A stretch of 64,000 bases of DNA. It comes from Brachyhypopomus gauderio. Its lineage: Eukaryota > Chordata > Actinopteri > Gymnotiformes > Hypopomidae. The DNA is taken from assembly GCF_052324685.1 (NCBI RefSeq), contig NC_135212.1, forward strand, positions 45,005,212 through 45,069,211, in the 5' to 3' direction. Shown piece by piece: positions 33,428-46,137 of this stretch. The notes under the pieces are model-generated. The model saw nothing but the letters and a program-made list of their open reading frames with translations. It had not been told where the DNA came from and made no database searches. A program made the position numbers and the translations under genes. Every line of letters starts with the position of its first letter. The stretch's first letter is position 1.

Positions 33428-33662
33428 GAATAAATCAAAACACTTACCGTGTCTAGCCGATATATAAACTTACGCTAGCTGATTTGTGAAGGCAGAAAGT
33501 TGGTCAGCGGCCGGAATAAAAACTGTAAAATGTATCTAGGAATGCAAAAGGTAAAGATTAGCACGTAAATAGATTATTATACTTTAGAAAACAATTTCAA
33601 AATTCGCTCCGCAACAGCGTAGGTCAGCAGGAAGCAGCGTCGGCAGGAAGCAGGAAGTCGGA

Positions 33663-34003
33663 ATCTTTAGAACGTGTTCATATCATAATGAGATGCCTCA
33701 CATTGATCAGTATAGTCATATCTGTTTCATCTTTATTCAGCTGTAGAATGTTTCTGTTCCAGGCTTCAGTAATTTAGTTTGATCCCATTGTCGGGGAAGA
33801 TGGTTATCTATTTAGGTGGAAGTTCCAAAAGACGTAGTCAGCTCACACCCTTTTCTATCCATGTCTATTGTGCAATGTGTAACAGGACTAAGTATGAACT
33901 GGGTTTAACTGGCACAATGTGAAGATGTGGTGATCATGAAACAAGTTGTCAAAGTTGTCTTAAATTTTAATATTAAGCCACATGAAGCCATTCTGCTGAT
34001 CTT
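33663..34003. other. Short non-coding spacer
   Basis: Nothing was recognised between the L2 5' end and the ERV-like LTR. TCTT at 34000-34003 is the left target duplication of the next element. Confidence 0.5.
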
Positions 34004-34579
34004 TGTCGCGCTTAACCTTCTTACCTTAGCGCAGCGTGTTCGTTGATTGCAAAAGAAAACATTACCAGTCTTGTCTTTAGCCTTTTATTAAAAAATATAC
34101 ATAGGCCTATTAATTAATTAAATACAGAGATCTCTGGAGAGCTCACATTACCTAATCATGTCACCCCATGTGCAGCTCTGAAGCTGTCTGCTCTCTTCAC
34201 CATTATATATGCTTTCCTTCCTAAACATAGGAACTGCACATTCCATAGTTCAACCTACAGCTGTCTCTATTCTGGAAGCGAGGTCTTACTACCTGGCCTT
34301 ACCATATAAGGTCACAGTGAGCCTCCTCTCACACATCCCATTTTTAGCCTACTGCAGACGCATGGAGTATTGGAAGTGTCACACAAGCGCTTACACCGTC
34401 ATTCTTACTAACAAACAACTTGATCAATAATATAATGTAAGCAAAACATATAGTGATTAATATTAGAGATTTGATTAATACTTTATGACTTCTCAAAATA
34501 TATGTGAATTATGATAAGCTGTTGATTCAATACTGTAATGTAAACAAACTATGAAGGGATTAAGATGAAAATCACAACA
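34004..34579 (-). repeat. ERV-like element, left (3') LTR
   Basis: 576 bp direct repeat, offset 6960 from its partner. Confidence 0.85.
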
Positions 34580-35810
34580 ATTCCCCCTTTTTGATCTCAA
34601 AATAGATCAAACTTTAAGTTAATCCAAAACTACCTTTTCATCTTCTGTCTCCAACTATGACATCATACCCAAACATCTTTGTGGTTCCTGCTTCTCAATC
34701 TTACTGCTGATTAAGCTTCCCACTAAGCTTCTTCTACATCGGAATACAACATTTACCTGTAATCATAAGTCAAAAGTATTCCCACAGAAGTCAACACAGA
34801 CATAATAAGACAGTCAATTCAATTATCTGCTGTCGTGTCCATTTAGTATAATCTGATCCATGAATGCCTTATATCTTAATTTCTGACGTATTTTCCAGTG
34901 ATGGTCCCAGTGTTGGGGCAGGTCTAAACCATACTATGTTTATCCTAATTAGGCCTAAAGGGTCTTAACACAATTGGCCCACTCCTATTACTAGATATAC
35001 AGTACACGACCTACACTAGAGATGTGCCAGTACTCCAGATGAAAACATCCCAATTCTATTGATAGAATAACTAGGTTCTTGGTACGATGTGCGTCTCTCT
35101 GAAAAATAATGCTTACCTTTGAACTTTATTATTGCTAAATGGCCGTCCCAGCCGGCCAGTAGTATGATTATCAACTCCTAAAGCTTCATGTGAAACTCTC
35201 CAAGGGATCTCAGTTATGCAGCTACTATTACAACAATATTGGCCTTGACCCACCATGGATCCATATGCAAAGGGGGCAGTCCCCTGTAAGGTCCTTTAAC
35301 ATGTTGTTAAATACTAACAATCACATTGCTACTACTTTCAATAATACAAAAACATATAGACAAACAATGTTACACAAGGCCTGTAAAACAACATTAGACA
35401 ATATTACTGAACATCCAAATACATCACAAAACTTTTACTGCAGCATCATCTTTTCTTCTGCCCTGTTGGAGGCAAGATTATCTTCTTATCCCGCGAAGGA
35501 GGTCAGGGTGGACTACCTGATTGTTGAACCTCCGCTCTCAGGTGTTATTTTGACCTGTCGTTTGAGAGCTCCGTATCTCGGCGCGCTGGTTCTGATGCTC
35601 AGCACCGGCTGAGGTGGTACCACGTTTCTCCTTTGCCCTTCAATCGGACAGCGTGTGATGTTCTCTTTAGTGGCCTTGCATGAACTGGTCCACCTGGGCT
35701 CTGACCACTTTCTTTTGATGACCTTAAGCAGGACCCATTTGATGACAGGTCCGTTGGTTCTGACTCCTCTCCTTGTACCTGGACAGAATAAGCTTCACAA
35801 ATTACTTTTT

Positions 35811-36130
35811 TTAGTTCACTGTAACCTTCCTTGTACGACCCCGAGTGTACCTGTCAGGTTTCGCAAGCGCATTGGGGGACCCCCGACAACTTCTCACTGT
35901 CATGAGCTCAAACGAAGTGAATCCTGCAACAAAATTCACTGAAGATCTTCTGGCCAACCATATAAATACCTTTGTGCACATACCTTTACCTTTACCATTA
36001 TACTTACCATTTATAATCTCCATTTTAGCCTGAGATTGAGAATGATAAACCAACCCACATTTGTGTCTCAAACCCAAATTTTGTTCCACAAATTTTAGCT
36101 CCTAGCTAGTAAAGTGCATCCCATTATCTG
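35811..36130 (-). pseudogene. Retroviral-type integrase core remnant
   Basis: The minus-strand frame shows an SDNG-type motif, then ELKFVEQNLGL interrupted by a stop, a YHSQSQ motif in the position of the conserved YHPQ(T/S)xG box, and TSFELMT. The order and spacing fit the D-D-E core of a retroviral or Ty3/gypsy integrase. Stops and substitutions make it non-functional. No intact pol, gag or env was found around it. Confidence 0.55.
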
Positions 36131-38104
36131 AGTACACTTAATTTAGTATACAATGGTGCAGTATCCAGTAATTTTATCAACATTCTGCAGACTGACCTAG
36201 AGTCCTCTGCCCTGGTGGAAATGCTTCTACCCAACCTGAGAATTTATCCTCAGCCACTAACAAATAGCTTAATCCCCGTATTGGTATTTCCATACCCATG
36301 TAGTCAATCTGAACTTCATCTCCTTTTTTCATTGCATTTGTACATAGTCTTAGATATGTGTATTTCCTTACACAATTCTCTGCTGCTGTAACAATGCAAA
36401 TTTCCCCACTGAGTGATTAACAAAGAATTATCATATCCTATCTTAGCTCCTTTGGTCCAGGGAGCCTGCTTAGACCTTTCCTTAAAGCATGACAGCTGTT
36501 ATGCATGTTTCAAATATCACATTACTCTGTCCAGACTGCTATTACGTCAGTATAGGTGCCATCAGTTAACCAAAATTTTTCTTCATTTATTTCTACCCAC
36601 GTGCTACCCTGTGTGCCTCAGTTAACACTGGTTTGATCAATTGATTCTATAAAATTCGTTTCCCATTTTGTCCTTTCCAGACTTCCTTATTTCTTACCAT
36701 ATTTACTCAGCAATGCTATTTTATTTTAATAATAAAATTTTATTTAAGTACTCTATTTCTTAAATTTTTTCTCTGGGGTCAATTTTCCTGTACTTTACAT
36801 AGCTCTAAGTCCTGTGGTCTGCCTTGCAAACCATCTAATGGGCTCCTATTTGCCTCTGTCTCTAAGCTTACCCCCTTTTGTTATCGTGTCACTCTGTACG
36901 TACAACCTCTGCTTCATGCTGTGTGCATGGTGTTTTCTAACAGGTGTATCTCCCCCTTTACTGAAATATCATTCAGGAATGTATTTCAGAAACTTCTAAA
37001 AAGAGTAATACGTTTTAATCAGTAATTTGCTAAGTCCACAGCCTATGCCAATGTCTGTTTTTGTTTAATAAATTAAACTTTAAATCCTTAAACTTAAAAT
37101 AAGTCCTTCTTTGAGATGGAAAATACTAGTCAAATGAAGTTATTTTAATACACTAGTTATTACAAGATTTAAATTAGCTCACACTCAGAAAGTTAGTTGT
37201 TACCCGATGCCTTGTTGTACTGGTTTCCTATCATGTTTACCTACTCCTTACCCATGTGACCAGGGTGTGAAGATAATTAGATGTGTGGAGTGGCTGAATC
37301 TCCCATTATCTACCAGCACTGTTGCGCATGTCTCAGCTTTGCAGGGTTGCCGCCCCTCAGGCCCCAGTAACCTAGTTTACCTGATCCTGTAGCTGTTCTT
37401 CAAATTCCTCCCATGAATTGGATCCCCTCCTATGTCATAAGACAAAATAACATGAAATGGGTCGGGTGGCAGGACAAAGGTTCAATCAAAGTGATCTGGC
37501 TTCCAGGAAATGAACTGGGAGTGGACGCCCCTCGTGGCTCATGAGTGAGACTTCAGGAAACCCCTGTAGATAGCAACCGTGGAGGCCAGTCTGTGGACTT
37601 CAGGTGCATCAGGTGTCTGCTGTCTGTAAACAGTGCATTTGTAATGTCTCTTCCACAGGTTAACAGGTGCAGTCTTTGATCTCAGGAACCTGTGTTTAGT
37701 GGCCTGCTGACCACATTGTACAGTCATTTGAACAGTTCTGTGCAGACTTTGATATTCTCCAGCCAGAAATGATAGTCTTTGAGTACCGCCAGTGAGGGAC
37801 AGCATAGGGTTTGCCGTAGCTTTGCTGTCCGAGTTCTCATCAGGGCCCCGCCATTGCCCTGGTACTGCAGAAGGGTTTGGAGCTGGACCTCTGACCTCTG
37901 GCCCTCCTTCATCCTACGGTTCTGTGGGGACTCTCTTTCGCCCAATGACTCTCCTGAACACAAAGAGAAAGCATCCACCCCACCTGCCACAACGAAGTTG
38001 CCAGGATCACTGTGACCTTCCTTGCCCCTTCCCAAAACCCCTTCTTCTAAAATTTAGGTTAAACCCATACTGTTGATACTACTGCATAAAATAATACACT
38101 TAGG

Positions 38105-38472
38105 GGACATATTGAGGTCTCTGGGGCGGATCCCCTGTGCTCTGAGATCTTTTAGATTGCAACAGCTTGATCAGAGACATTTTATCTCTGCACAGCTTCA
38201 AGAAGAGTCTCAACATCTTCCTGTTTAGATCTGCTTTTTTAAATTAAGAAACTCCAACTCTGTTCTAATTGCCATCTTACTTTCTTTATTGCAATATTAT
38301 CTTATAACTTGTTACTCTATTACATTCTTTTATTATGTTTGATTTCTTTTATCTTTAATTTCTTTTAACATTTCACTTTTTGTCTATTCTTTAAAACACC
38401 GAGTTGCATGTATGTTTGAAAGGTGCTATACCAATACAGAGTATTATTATTATTATTATTATTAAACATTTC
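38105..38472 (+). repeat. LINE 3' tail with (ATT)n inside the ERV-like element
   Basis: TCTTCAAGAAGAGTCTCAAC, GAAAGGTGCTATACCAATACA and a terminal (TAT)n at 38452-38463 match, in the opposite orientation, 5709-6010 of this window (TTGAGACTCTTCTTGA, GCACCTTTCATACA). It is therefore the 3' end of a LINE family, nested in the retroelement. Confidence 0.55.
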
Positions 38473-40963
38473 CTAGTCACTTTAACTGGCATCAGGTTTC
38501 TCATATTAAACTGACAACATACAGACCTATTCCAAAATTAGAAAAACATAGAAACATTGATTATTATTCAAAAAGCTACTTTCCTGGATTATATTTTCAA
38601 GGCCCACAGTGTAAACGATTTCAAGTATTTATCTTTATTATTATAATACTTAACACCACAAGTATCCCAGAGCCAAGCTCTCTAGCTGCTGTCAGCTTGT
38701 CCAGTTTTAGCTATCCAAATACCTCACCGTTTCACTGACATGTCTACCTCACTCAGTCACTTCGCTGTGTGTGTGCTATTTATAACTACTCCATCCAAGT
38801 CTCTTTTAAAACGCAGTTTACACTTCACCCCACGGCATGCGTTCCCTTTTTTAGCCTTAAATACTAATATTCAATGTCAAGGGTAACTCGCGCGTTTTAA
38901 ACTCCACGTCGTCGATTTTATCTATTTGTACGATTCCTGTTTTTACATTAATTCCTGGATAACTTAGTTAGTGGGCATTACCGAGTTTAACTCATACGGT
39001 GGTGGTGTATCTTCCTGAATATCTGCTGTGTAGACCCCGCTCATTCTAGTTGGTTATGAACAACCCCCAGCAAACAGTATTTGTACATGTGTCACAGAGC
39101 TAAATCTTCTCAGCGTTTGATAATTTTGCGAGTTAAACGTGTGCACTTTAGCCAGTTGGTCTATTTTGCGGCAATGTAACAATTCTCGGTTAAGAGGCGG
39201 AGGCAAATACACGAATGAAATTTTACTTTTTGCTTGCTCGTCTGCTTGTCTAGGCACACTGTCCCTACGCAACAGGTGCACGCGCTGAGGCATTTCTCTA
39301 GACGTTCAACTAAGATTGATTACTTAGTTACTAAATACAGAGGAGGGACAAAACCCCTACTGTCTACAAACAATCCTGATTTCAATACTAAATGACATAA
39401 CCTAGCGTTAAGATATAAGAAATTATGAGGAAATTAAATACACCCACTTACAATCAAAACTAGAACACCTCAGACAAAGCACATACTATGCTATTTGTTA
39501 AACAACGAAGGAAGAAATTTATCCGATGACTTATAGCCAATATATATATGGGATACAGAGAAACAACTGTCATTAACAGGACAAACCCAGCAACCATTTA
39601 AAGTATAACAAAGACCGTCAGCATAGCGAACCCAACTTATTCAACACAATAAACGACACACGAACTTATTAACAACCGGACTTGTTTTATGATCCCTAAA
39701 GTATAGTTTTAGACTATGGGTTGGCCTGAAACATATTCAACACTCAAACAATGACAATATATGAACCCACAAAGTATAGTCTGAGACTAGGGGAGGGTGC
39801 GAAATTGAGAAATTTAACTGAGAAGTAAAACACAAGTAATCTCAGGACGAGAAAATAACCACGCACGATCACTAAGCTTTACCGACCAGACACAAGGAGA
39901 ACTTATATACAATATGCAAACAATGCATGGAACAGAAACAGATGCAATAGACTTAATTATACAAAATGACCCACAGCACACCTTACTTACTATGCAAATG
40001 AATACTCAACGTAATCGCCAAAGACACAAGGTACAGCTGATACTAAATATATGCAGGACCAAACCAAAGGGGAAACCTGAATAAATGAAATACAAATGAG
40101 GGAGGAGTCACATATTACATACGAGACTCTAATGTTTTATTTTGATCAATTAATTACATCTGAGGACACACGATTCTGTGTTGGTCACCCATACTGTCAC
40201 ATAACAGCCAGCCCTTCAAATATCACACTGCTTATGATATTCTTCAATAGTATAAATCACTTCACTAGTCACACTCATCTGTTCCACTAAGGTATTCCAT
40301 ACCCTTAAAACCAACACTAATTCTACTTAAAACCATTTATAAAACTTGCATTTTCCTCACCAGTTACATACGTTGATAAAAACAGATACTCACCCGGAAG
40401 TTCTAAATATAGAACGAGAGTTCCGTTCTGACACCGTGAGGTTTTACCATCCTCAATCAATTCAGGTGCATTATCCGGCTTTTTGCTTTATCGAAATAAT
40501 ATTAATTTATGGACTCCTCAAGATCCAAAGGTTAATATCAATACCTAGCTAGCAAGACTCGAACTTGCGTAGGTCTCGTTCCTCTCGTCAAAGGAACGGA
40601 TCGGCCGCCACACCACGGAATAAACCTTAAATAAAAACTTGTTAGTTTTCATTATTACACAAAAACTTGTTAGCTTTCATTTTGCCGGTAGGGACCCGAA
40701 CCCTAAAATCACCTTTATGGGACTCAAACCCATTTTCCATAGTATACTTATACTTTTACCTTTTTAGACAAGACTGGATTTAATTTAGAATCATCCAAGT
40801 ACTGTCAGTTCACCACAATTTAGTTACAATTCAAATTTTGCAGATTTGTTTTAACAGGTTCTGCTTTACCACTATTGTTGTGCCGGCACGGTCAAACTGT
40901 CAGTCATTAGATGAAAAGAAAAAAGTTTCAAATTATTTTGCAATCACGTCGGGGTCACCAAAA

Positions 40964-41539
40964 TGTCGCGCTTAACCTTCTTACCTTAGCGCAGCGTGTT
41001 CGTTGATTGCAAAAGAAAACATTACCAGTCTTGTCTTTAGCCTTTTATTAAAAAATATACATAGGCCTATTAATTAATTAAATACAGAGATCTCTGGAGA
41101 GCTCACATTACCTAATCATGTCACCCCATGTGCAGCTCTGAAGCTGTCTGCTCTCTTCACCATTATATATGCTTTCCTTCCTAAACATAGGAACTGCACA
41201 TTCCATAGTTCAACCTACAGCTGTCTCTATTCTGGAAGCGAGGTCTTACTACCTGGCCTTACCACATAAGGTCACAGTGAGCCTCCTCTCACACATCCCA
41301 TTTTTAGCCTACTGCAGACGCATGGAGTATTGGAAGTGTCACACAAGCGCTTACACCGTCATTCTTACTAACAAACAACTTGATCAATAATATAATGTAA
41401 GCAAAACATATAGTGATTAATATTAGAGATTTGATTAATACTTTATGACTTCTCAAAATATATGTGAATTATGATAAGCTGTTGATTCAATACTGTAATG
41501 TAAACAAACTATGAAGGGATTAAGATGAAAATCACAACA
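40964..41539 (-). repeat. ERV-like element, right (5') LTR
   Basis: 576 bp. The putative tRNA primer site begins 3 bases beyond its inner end, with the canonical TGG start. Confidence 0.85.
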
Positions 41540-41612
41540 TCTTGTTTTCGACATTAAGTTAATTTAAATGTAAAAAAAAAAGTTACTGGTACAACATGAA
41601 GGGGAAATATAT

Positions 41613-42412
41613 TAGGGATGCACCGAAATGAAAATTCTTAGCCGAAACCGAAAACCGAAAATGAGGAAACCAAGGCCGAAAGCCGAAAACCGAAACACCG
41701 AAATACATTATGCCAATTATTAGTAACACTGGATTTATGGCTAACCTCACTAAAATCAAGGCATTGCTATTCAAAGAATAAATCAACTACAAAATTTGAT
41801 TTGAAAATATTTATTTAGCACTGACATTACAGTAATGCATATTATAAAATAAAATTAGTGGTGGGCCGTTAACGGCGATAACGCTGACAATGGCAGACCA
41901 CTAATTAAATTTAACTCGCTTGCAGACCGTTTTTATCTGAGAGGATAAATATATGTATTTTATACGAGTTAAATTAAATTATAACTGACTGGCCTGAAAG
42001 ATAAATATAAATTCTCTCATAAAAACATGACGTGAGTTGCAACAACATTAAACAGCTCAGGTAAACACACTTCTAAGAAATGTCGTCTGCTCGGCAAAAC
42101 ATAACGGGGCTCAATGTGCTCTATTAGCTTACGAAATCCCACATCTTCTACGACAGAGAACGGCTGATCGTCTAAGGCAACGAGTTCCATCATCCACCAT
42201 GTCCTTTGCCTTGGCGCCATCACTGGAAAATTTTTTTGCTAGCTTTATCCAAATAAACACGTGCAGGTGGCGATTTTTGCTTGCGTCATCACAGCACATT
42301 GTTTCGGCCGTGTTGTTTCGGTGATGAAAGTATTTCGGCCGAAAACCGAAAATGCAAATTTAAGCCATTTCGGCCGAAAATTTTCGGTGGCCGAATTTTC
42401 GGTGCATCCCTA
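41613..42412. mobile_element. hAT element with 8-bp TSD and transposase scrap
   Basis: The ends TAGGGATGCACCGAAA and TTTTCGGTGCATCCCTA are inverted repeats. AAATATAT is duplicated exactly at 41605-41612 and 42413-42420. The 800 bp interior has many CCGAAA units near both ends. On the minus strand (42017-42223) it has an ORF piece, LDDQPFSVVEDVGFRKLIEH, typical of ZBED/hAT-Ac transposases. Too short to be autonomous. Confidence 0.85.
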
Positions 42413-42509
42413 AAATATATTTATGTTGAACATTTGTAGAGTAAATATGCAATATTTACAAATGTGTGACAATGCGACTGCTTAGTCAAATATTTCTGGA
42501 GGCACAGTA

Positions 42510-44011
42510 CAGTCATGGCCAAAAGTTTTGAGAATAACAAAAATATTATATTTTCACATGCTCTGCTGGCCTCTGGTTTTTATGTGTGTTTGTCAGATGT
42601 TTTTATCACATACAGAAATATAATTGCAATCATATTATGAGTAACAAAAGCTTTTATTGACAGTTAGAATGAATTAATGCAGCAAGTCAGGACCTCTGCA
42701 ATTCTCCGTGGCATGCTCTCAATCAACTTCTGGACCAAAGCCTGACTGACTGCAGTCCATTCTTGCTCAATCAATGCTTGCATTTTGTCAGAATGTGTAG
42801 GTTTTTGTTTGTCCACCCGTCTCTTGATGATTGACCACAAGTTCTCAATGGGATTAAGATCTGGGGAGTTTCCAGGCCATGGAACCAAAATCTCTGTTTT
42901 GTTCGAGCCATTTAGTTATCACCTTTGCTTTATGGCAAGGTGCTCCATCATGCTGGAAAAGGCATTGTTGATCACCAAACTGCTCTTGGATGGTTGGGAG
43001 AAGTTGCTCTCTGAGGACATTCTGGGACCATTCTTTATTCATGGCTGTGTTTTTAGGCAAGACTGTGAGAGAGCCGATTCCCTTGGCTGAGAAGCAACCC
43101 CACACATTAATGGTTTCAGGATGCTTTACAGTTGGCATGAGACAAGACTGGTGGTAGTGCTCACCTCATCTTCTCCGAACAAGCTGTTTTCCAGATGTCC
43201 CAAGTAATCGGAAAGGGGATTCATCAGACAAAATGACTTTACCCCAGTCCTCAGCAGTCTACTCCCTGTACCTTTTGCAGAATATCAGTCTGTCCCTGAG
43301 TGGCTTCTTTGCTGCCCTCCTTGATACCAGGCCTTGCTCCAAGAATCTCCGCCTCACAGTGCGTGCAGATGCACTCACACCTGCCTGCTGCCATTCCTGA
43401 GCAAGCTCTGCACTGCTGGTAGTCCGATCCCGAAGCTGAAACACTTTTAAGAGACGGTCCTGGCGCTTGCTGGTCTTTCTTGGGCGCCCTGGAACTTTTT
43501 TGGCAACAATGGAACCTCTCTCCTTGAAGTTCTTGATGATGTTGTTCTAGATTGTTGACTGAGGTGCAATCTTTCTAGCTGCGATACTCTTCCCTGTTAG
43601 GCCAATTTTATGCAGTGCAATGATGACTGCACATGTTTCTTTAGAGATAATCATGGTTACAGAAGAGAAACAATGATGCCAAGCACCAGCCTCATTTTAA
43701 AGTGTCCAGTGGTGTCATTCTTACTTAATTATGACAGATTGTTCTCCAGCCCTGTCCTCATCAACACTCACACCTGTGTTAATGGAGCAATCACTAAAAC
43801 GATGTTAGCTGGTCCTTTTAAGGCAGGGCTGCAATGTGTTTTGTGGGATAATGTTAATTTTCTAGGCAAATATTGACTTTGCAATTGCTGTTAAGCTGAT
43901 CACTCTTTATAACATTCTGGAGTATATGCAAATTGCCATTATAAAAACTGAAGCAGTAGACTTAGTAAAAATTTATATTTGTATCATTCTCAAAACTTTT
44001 GGCCATGACTG
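42510..44011 (-). mobile_element. Tc1-like transposon, TA target
   Basis: Inverted ends CAGTCATGGCCAAAAGTTTT and AAAACTTTTGGCCATGACTG, flanked by TA (42508-42509 and 44012-44013). It is 1502 bp, a normal Tc1 size. It ends 315 bases upstream of the start codon of the complete GalNAc-transferase gene. Confidence 0.88.
42664..43655 (-). pseudogene. Tc1 transposase, broken (DD34E)
   Basis: Minus-strand pieces in order: helix-turn-helix region with VPGRPRKTSKRQ, LRDRTTSSAELAQEWQQAGV, VWGCFSAKGIGSLTVLP, FQHDGAPCH (second catalytic Asp) and WPGNSPDLNPIENLWSIIKR (catalytic Glu). A stop near 43547 (ATCTAGAA on the + strand) and frame changes near 43260 and 42870 disrupt it. The family's usual length is about 340 residues. 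Confidence 0.8.
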
Positions 44012-44013
44012 TA

Positions 44014-44326
44014 TTCCGTGGAGGTACACATGCTATTCTGTGCCAGACTTTATTTACTCTTACCAATATAAAAATTAAGTCAACCTGAAAATTATTGTTT
44101 ATGCATTACAGAATTCAAGCACAGCCTCTAGTTTCTCATTAAGGATGCAATCAGATAAACCTTGTATTTAACCCCAGTGAAAAATGACTGTGGTGTGGTC
44201 ATAGAAGGACCTCTTTATAATATGTCCTGTGTTCTACATAGAACAAGTCAAACAAGTTGGACAATGAAAAACTGGAGTACTTCTCTGTCTCCACTATCCA
44301 ATCAGACCTTCAGACTTCTCTCTACC
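44014..44326 (+). promoter_or_regulatory. Region upstream of copy B start codon
   Basis: The ~310 bases between the Tc1 element and the ATG must hold the proximal 5' UTR, and the promoter unless further 5' exons exist. No convincing TATA box or CpG island is seen. The GTATTTAACC near 44163 and TTTATAATATG near 44213 are AT-rich but not diagnostic. The reading frame is open from 44162 to the ATG. Confidence 0.3.
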
Positions 44327-46066
44327 ATGCTGCGGAACAAACTACTTTTAATTGTTTCCATGGTCATTGTCATTATCTTCATGTAAGTCAACCACCAATG
44401 ACTCAAAAACAATATTAAGGTATTGGAGTAATACATTCAAATTAAGCTAAATCATAATTCATGCAAAGTATGAACATTAATCTTAAAAACCTTTTCCCCA
44501 GTGTGGTATATTCATGTACATTACATTTGTGTTTTTGTATCAGATTTTTTGGGCCAAGGAAAAATGTCATACCAAAATATCAATGGAGGAGCAATTCTGG
44601 ACCTACTGAAGACACTAATTTCCCCAAACCAAGGTGTTTGCCAATTCATGAAACATCTTAATATTTGGTTATCATCACAAGAAAGATTTCCTCAACATCA
44701 ATCCATCCATTATCTTTCCACTTCATCCCACTATTCGGGGTCATGGGGGGGCTGGAGCCAATCCCAGCATCACCAGGCCAACATGTTCATTTAAATTTCA
44801 AATTTTTGCTGATTGTGTGATTTCATGTGTGGCCTTCTGTCCTCAGACTGTTTCTTAATGTCAGCCGTCCTCCATGCAAATGTGAAGCGGATACACTTAT
44901 TGGTCATGTGCCAAAGGACGTCCTTAGTCTGGTTGAGAAGCGGCGGTCCCAAGAATACAGTAAACACCAGACCAGGTTTTATAGCATGTTTTGTTATTTA
45001 AACTATGTCTTAAACAATCAATTCTACATTAGCGGCTTCTCTATGCTATTTTTTCTTTCTCCAACTGTTGAATTAGAACATGTGCATTTATAGGTAAGAC
45101 AAGGCAAACATGCCAAAACATGGCTATTTTTTTTTTAAATAGACACTGGTCTCCTCCACAGTGTCCTGAACAGCAGGGGTGCAATTACTTACTTTCTGAG
45201 GTGTATGCAAACACACTATCGGCCCCCCCGAACCAAAGTTGTTGACGGGGGGGGGGGGGGGGGGGGTGGCGAACGTAAGATGGACACAAATTAAGTATTA
45301 CATCGATTTGGCGCCCCCTCTAGTGCAGCGCCCCTATGCGTCGCATACGCTGCATGCCCCCTTTTTGCGCCACTGCTGAACAGCTTGCATTTGTGTCCTC
45401 TCACATGCTTTATTTCAAAGTAAAGCCATCATGCTTAATAAAACAGAGGTACATCAGAGCTTCTAAAAGTATTTTGTGATTTTGGAATCATGTACATGTG
45501 AACATTTTTGTGCTGTCTGCAACTCTAAAACCAAGCATTTGATTTTAAAGGTCTGACTCCCCTGAATGCTGAACAAAACATTATTTTTATAATAAATGTT
45601 AAGTATTCATTTTAATGCAATTATTATACAAGAGGTACCAAATGTCTAATGCCGGTTTTGATCTTCTTTGCGACATTCATTCTTTCATTATGCATTTTTT
45701 AGGACCATTACAAACTTAGACCATATTATTCTGGCTCCAGCCAACTCTCCTCTCCAATATCCCATACATGGACTCACAGTTACCCCAATGAAGAAGAGTT
45801 TGATACCAGGTAGCATGTCCATTTTAGTTTTCTTTGTTTGAACCTATGTAGAAACAAATATAAAATGTGAAATAAGATTTTATTCTATTCTGTCTTGTGG
45901 TTAATCAGTGTAATATCAGGCTATGTATGCTTATACTGGTAGTACTTTAATTTATGGTGTATGTGCCCATTTAGGTTTAGCATTGCATGCACAGAAAAGA
46001 TTGCAGTACAAGGTATGATTATGTTTGGTGTTGGAAATTGCTTCTTGCTAATATGTTTCTCGAGCA

Positions 46067-46137
<71 letters not shown>

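Larger units (their letters stand above)
28738..33662 (-). mobile_element. Full-length-looking L2 LINE
   Basis: Read on the minus strand: 5' UTR (about 33662-33428), ORF1 (33427-32513), a spacer of about 93 bp, ORF2 (32419-29453), then a 3' UTR with the GAGTTTTTCCTTGCCACTGTC block and a tail ending GCGCTATAGAAATAAAATT plus (TGAT)n at 28738-28757. The length is about 4.9 kb. Both ORFs are open, so this may be a recently active, autonomous copy. The target duplication was not determined. Confidence 0.85.
34004..41539 (-). mobile_element. Endogenous-retrovirus-like LTR element, interior decayed
   Basis: Two LTRs of 576 bp (34004-34579 and 40964-41539) start TGTCGCGC and end ACAACA. They differ at one base by eye (ACCATATAAG against ACCACATAAG). 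TCTT flanks both sides. On the minus strand the LTR carries AATAAA (in TTTTTTAATAAAAGG), a primer site TGGTGACCCCGACGTGATTG lies 3 bases after the 5' LTR (40941-40960), and a polypurine tract AAAAAGGGGGAATT precedes the 3' LTR (34580-34593). The 6.4 kb interior has only short, broken frames; one shows integrase character (35811-36130). A LINE tail lies inside (38105-38472). It is described as a defective copy only. Confidence 0.8.

Noticed and set aside
44461..44661. Unspliced ORF over exon 2
   Set aside because: It ignores the AG acceptor at 44542-44543 and GT donor at 44634-44635, which keep the whole gene in frame.
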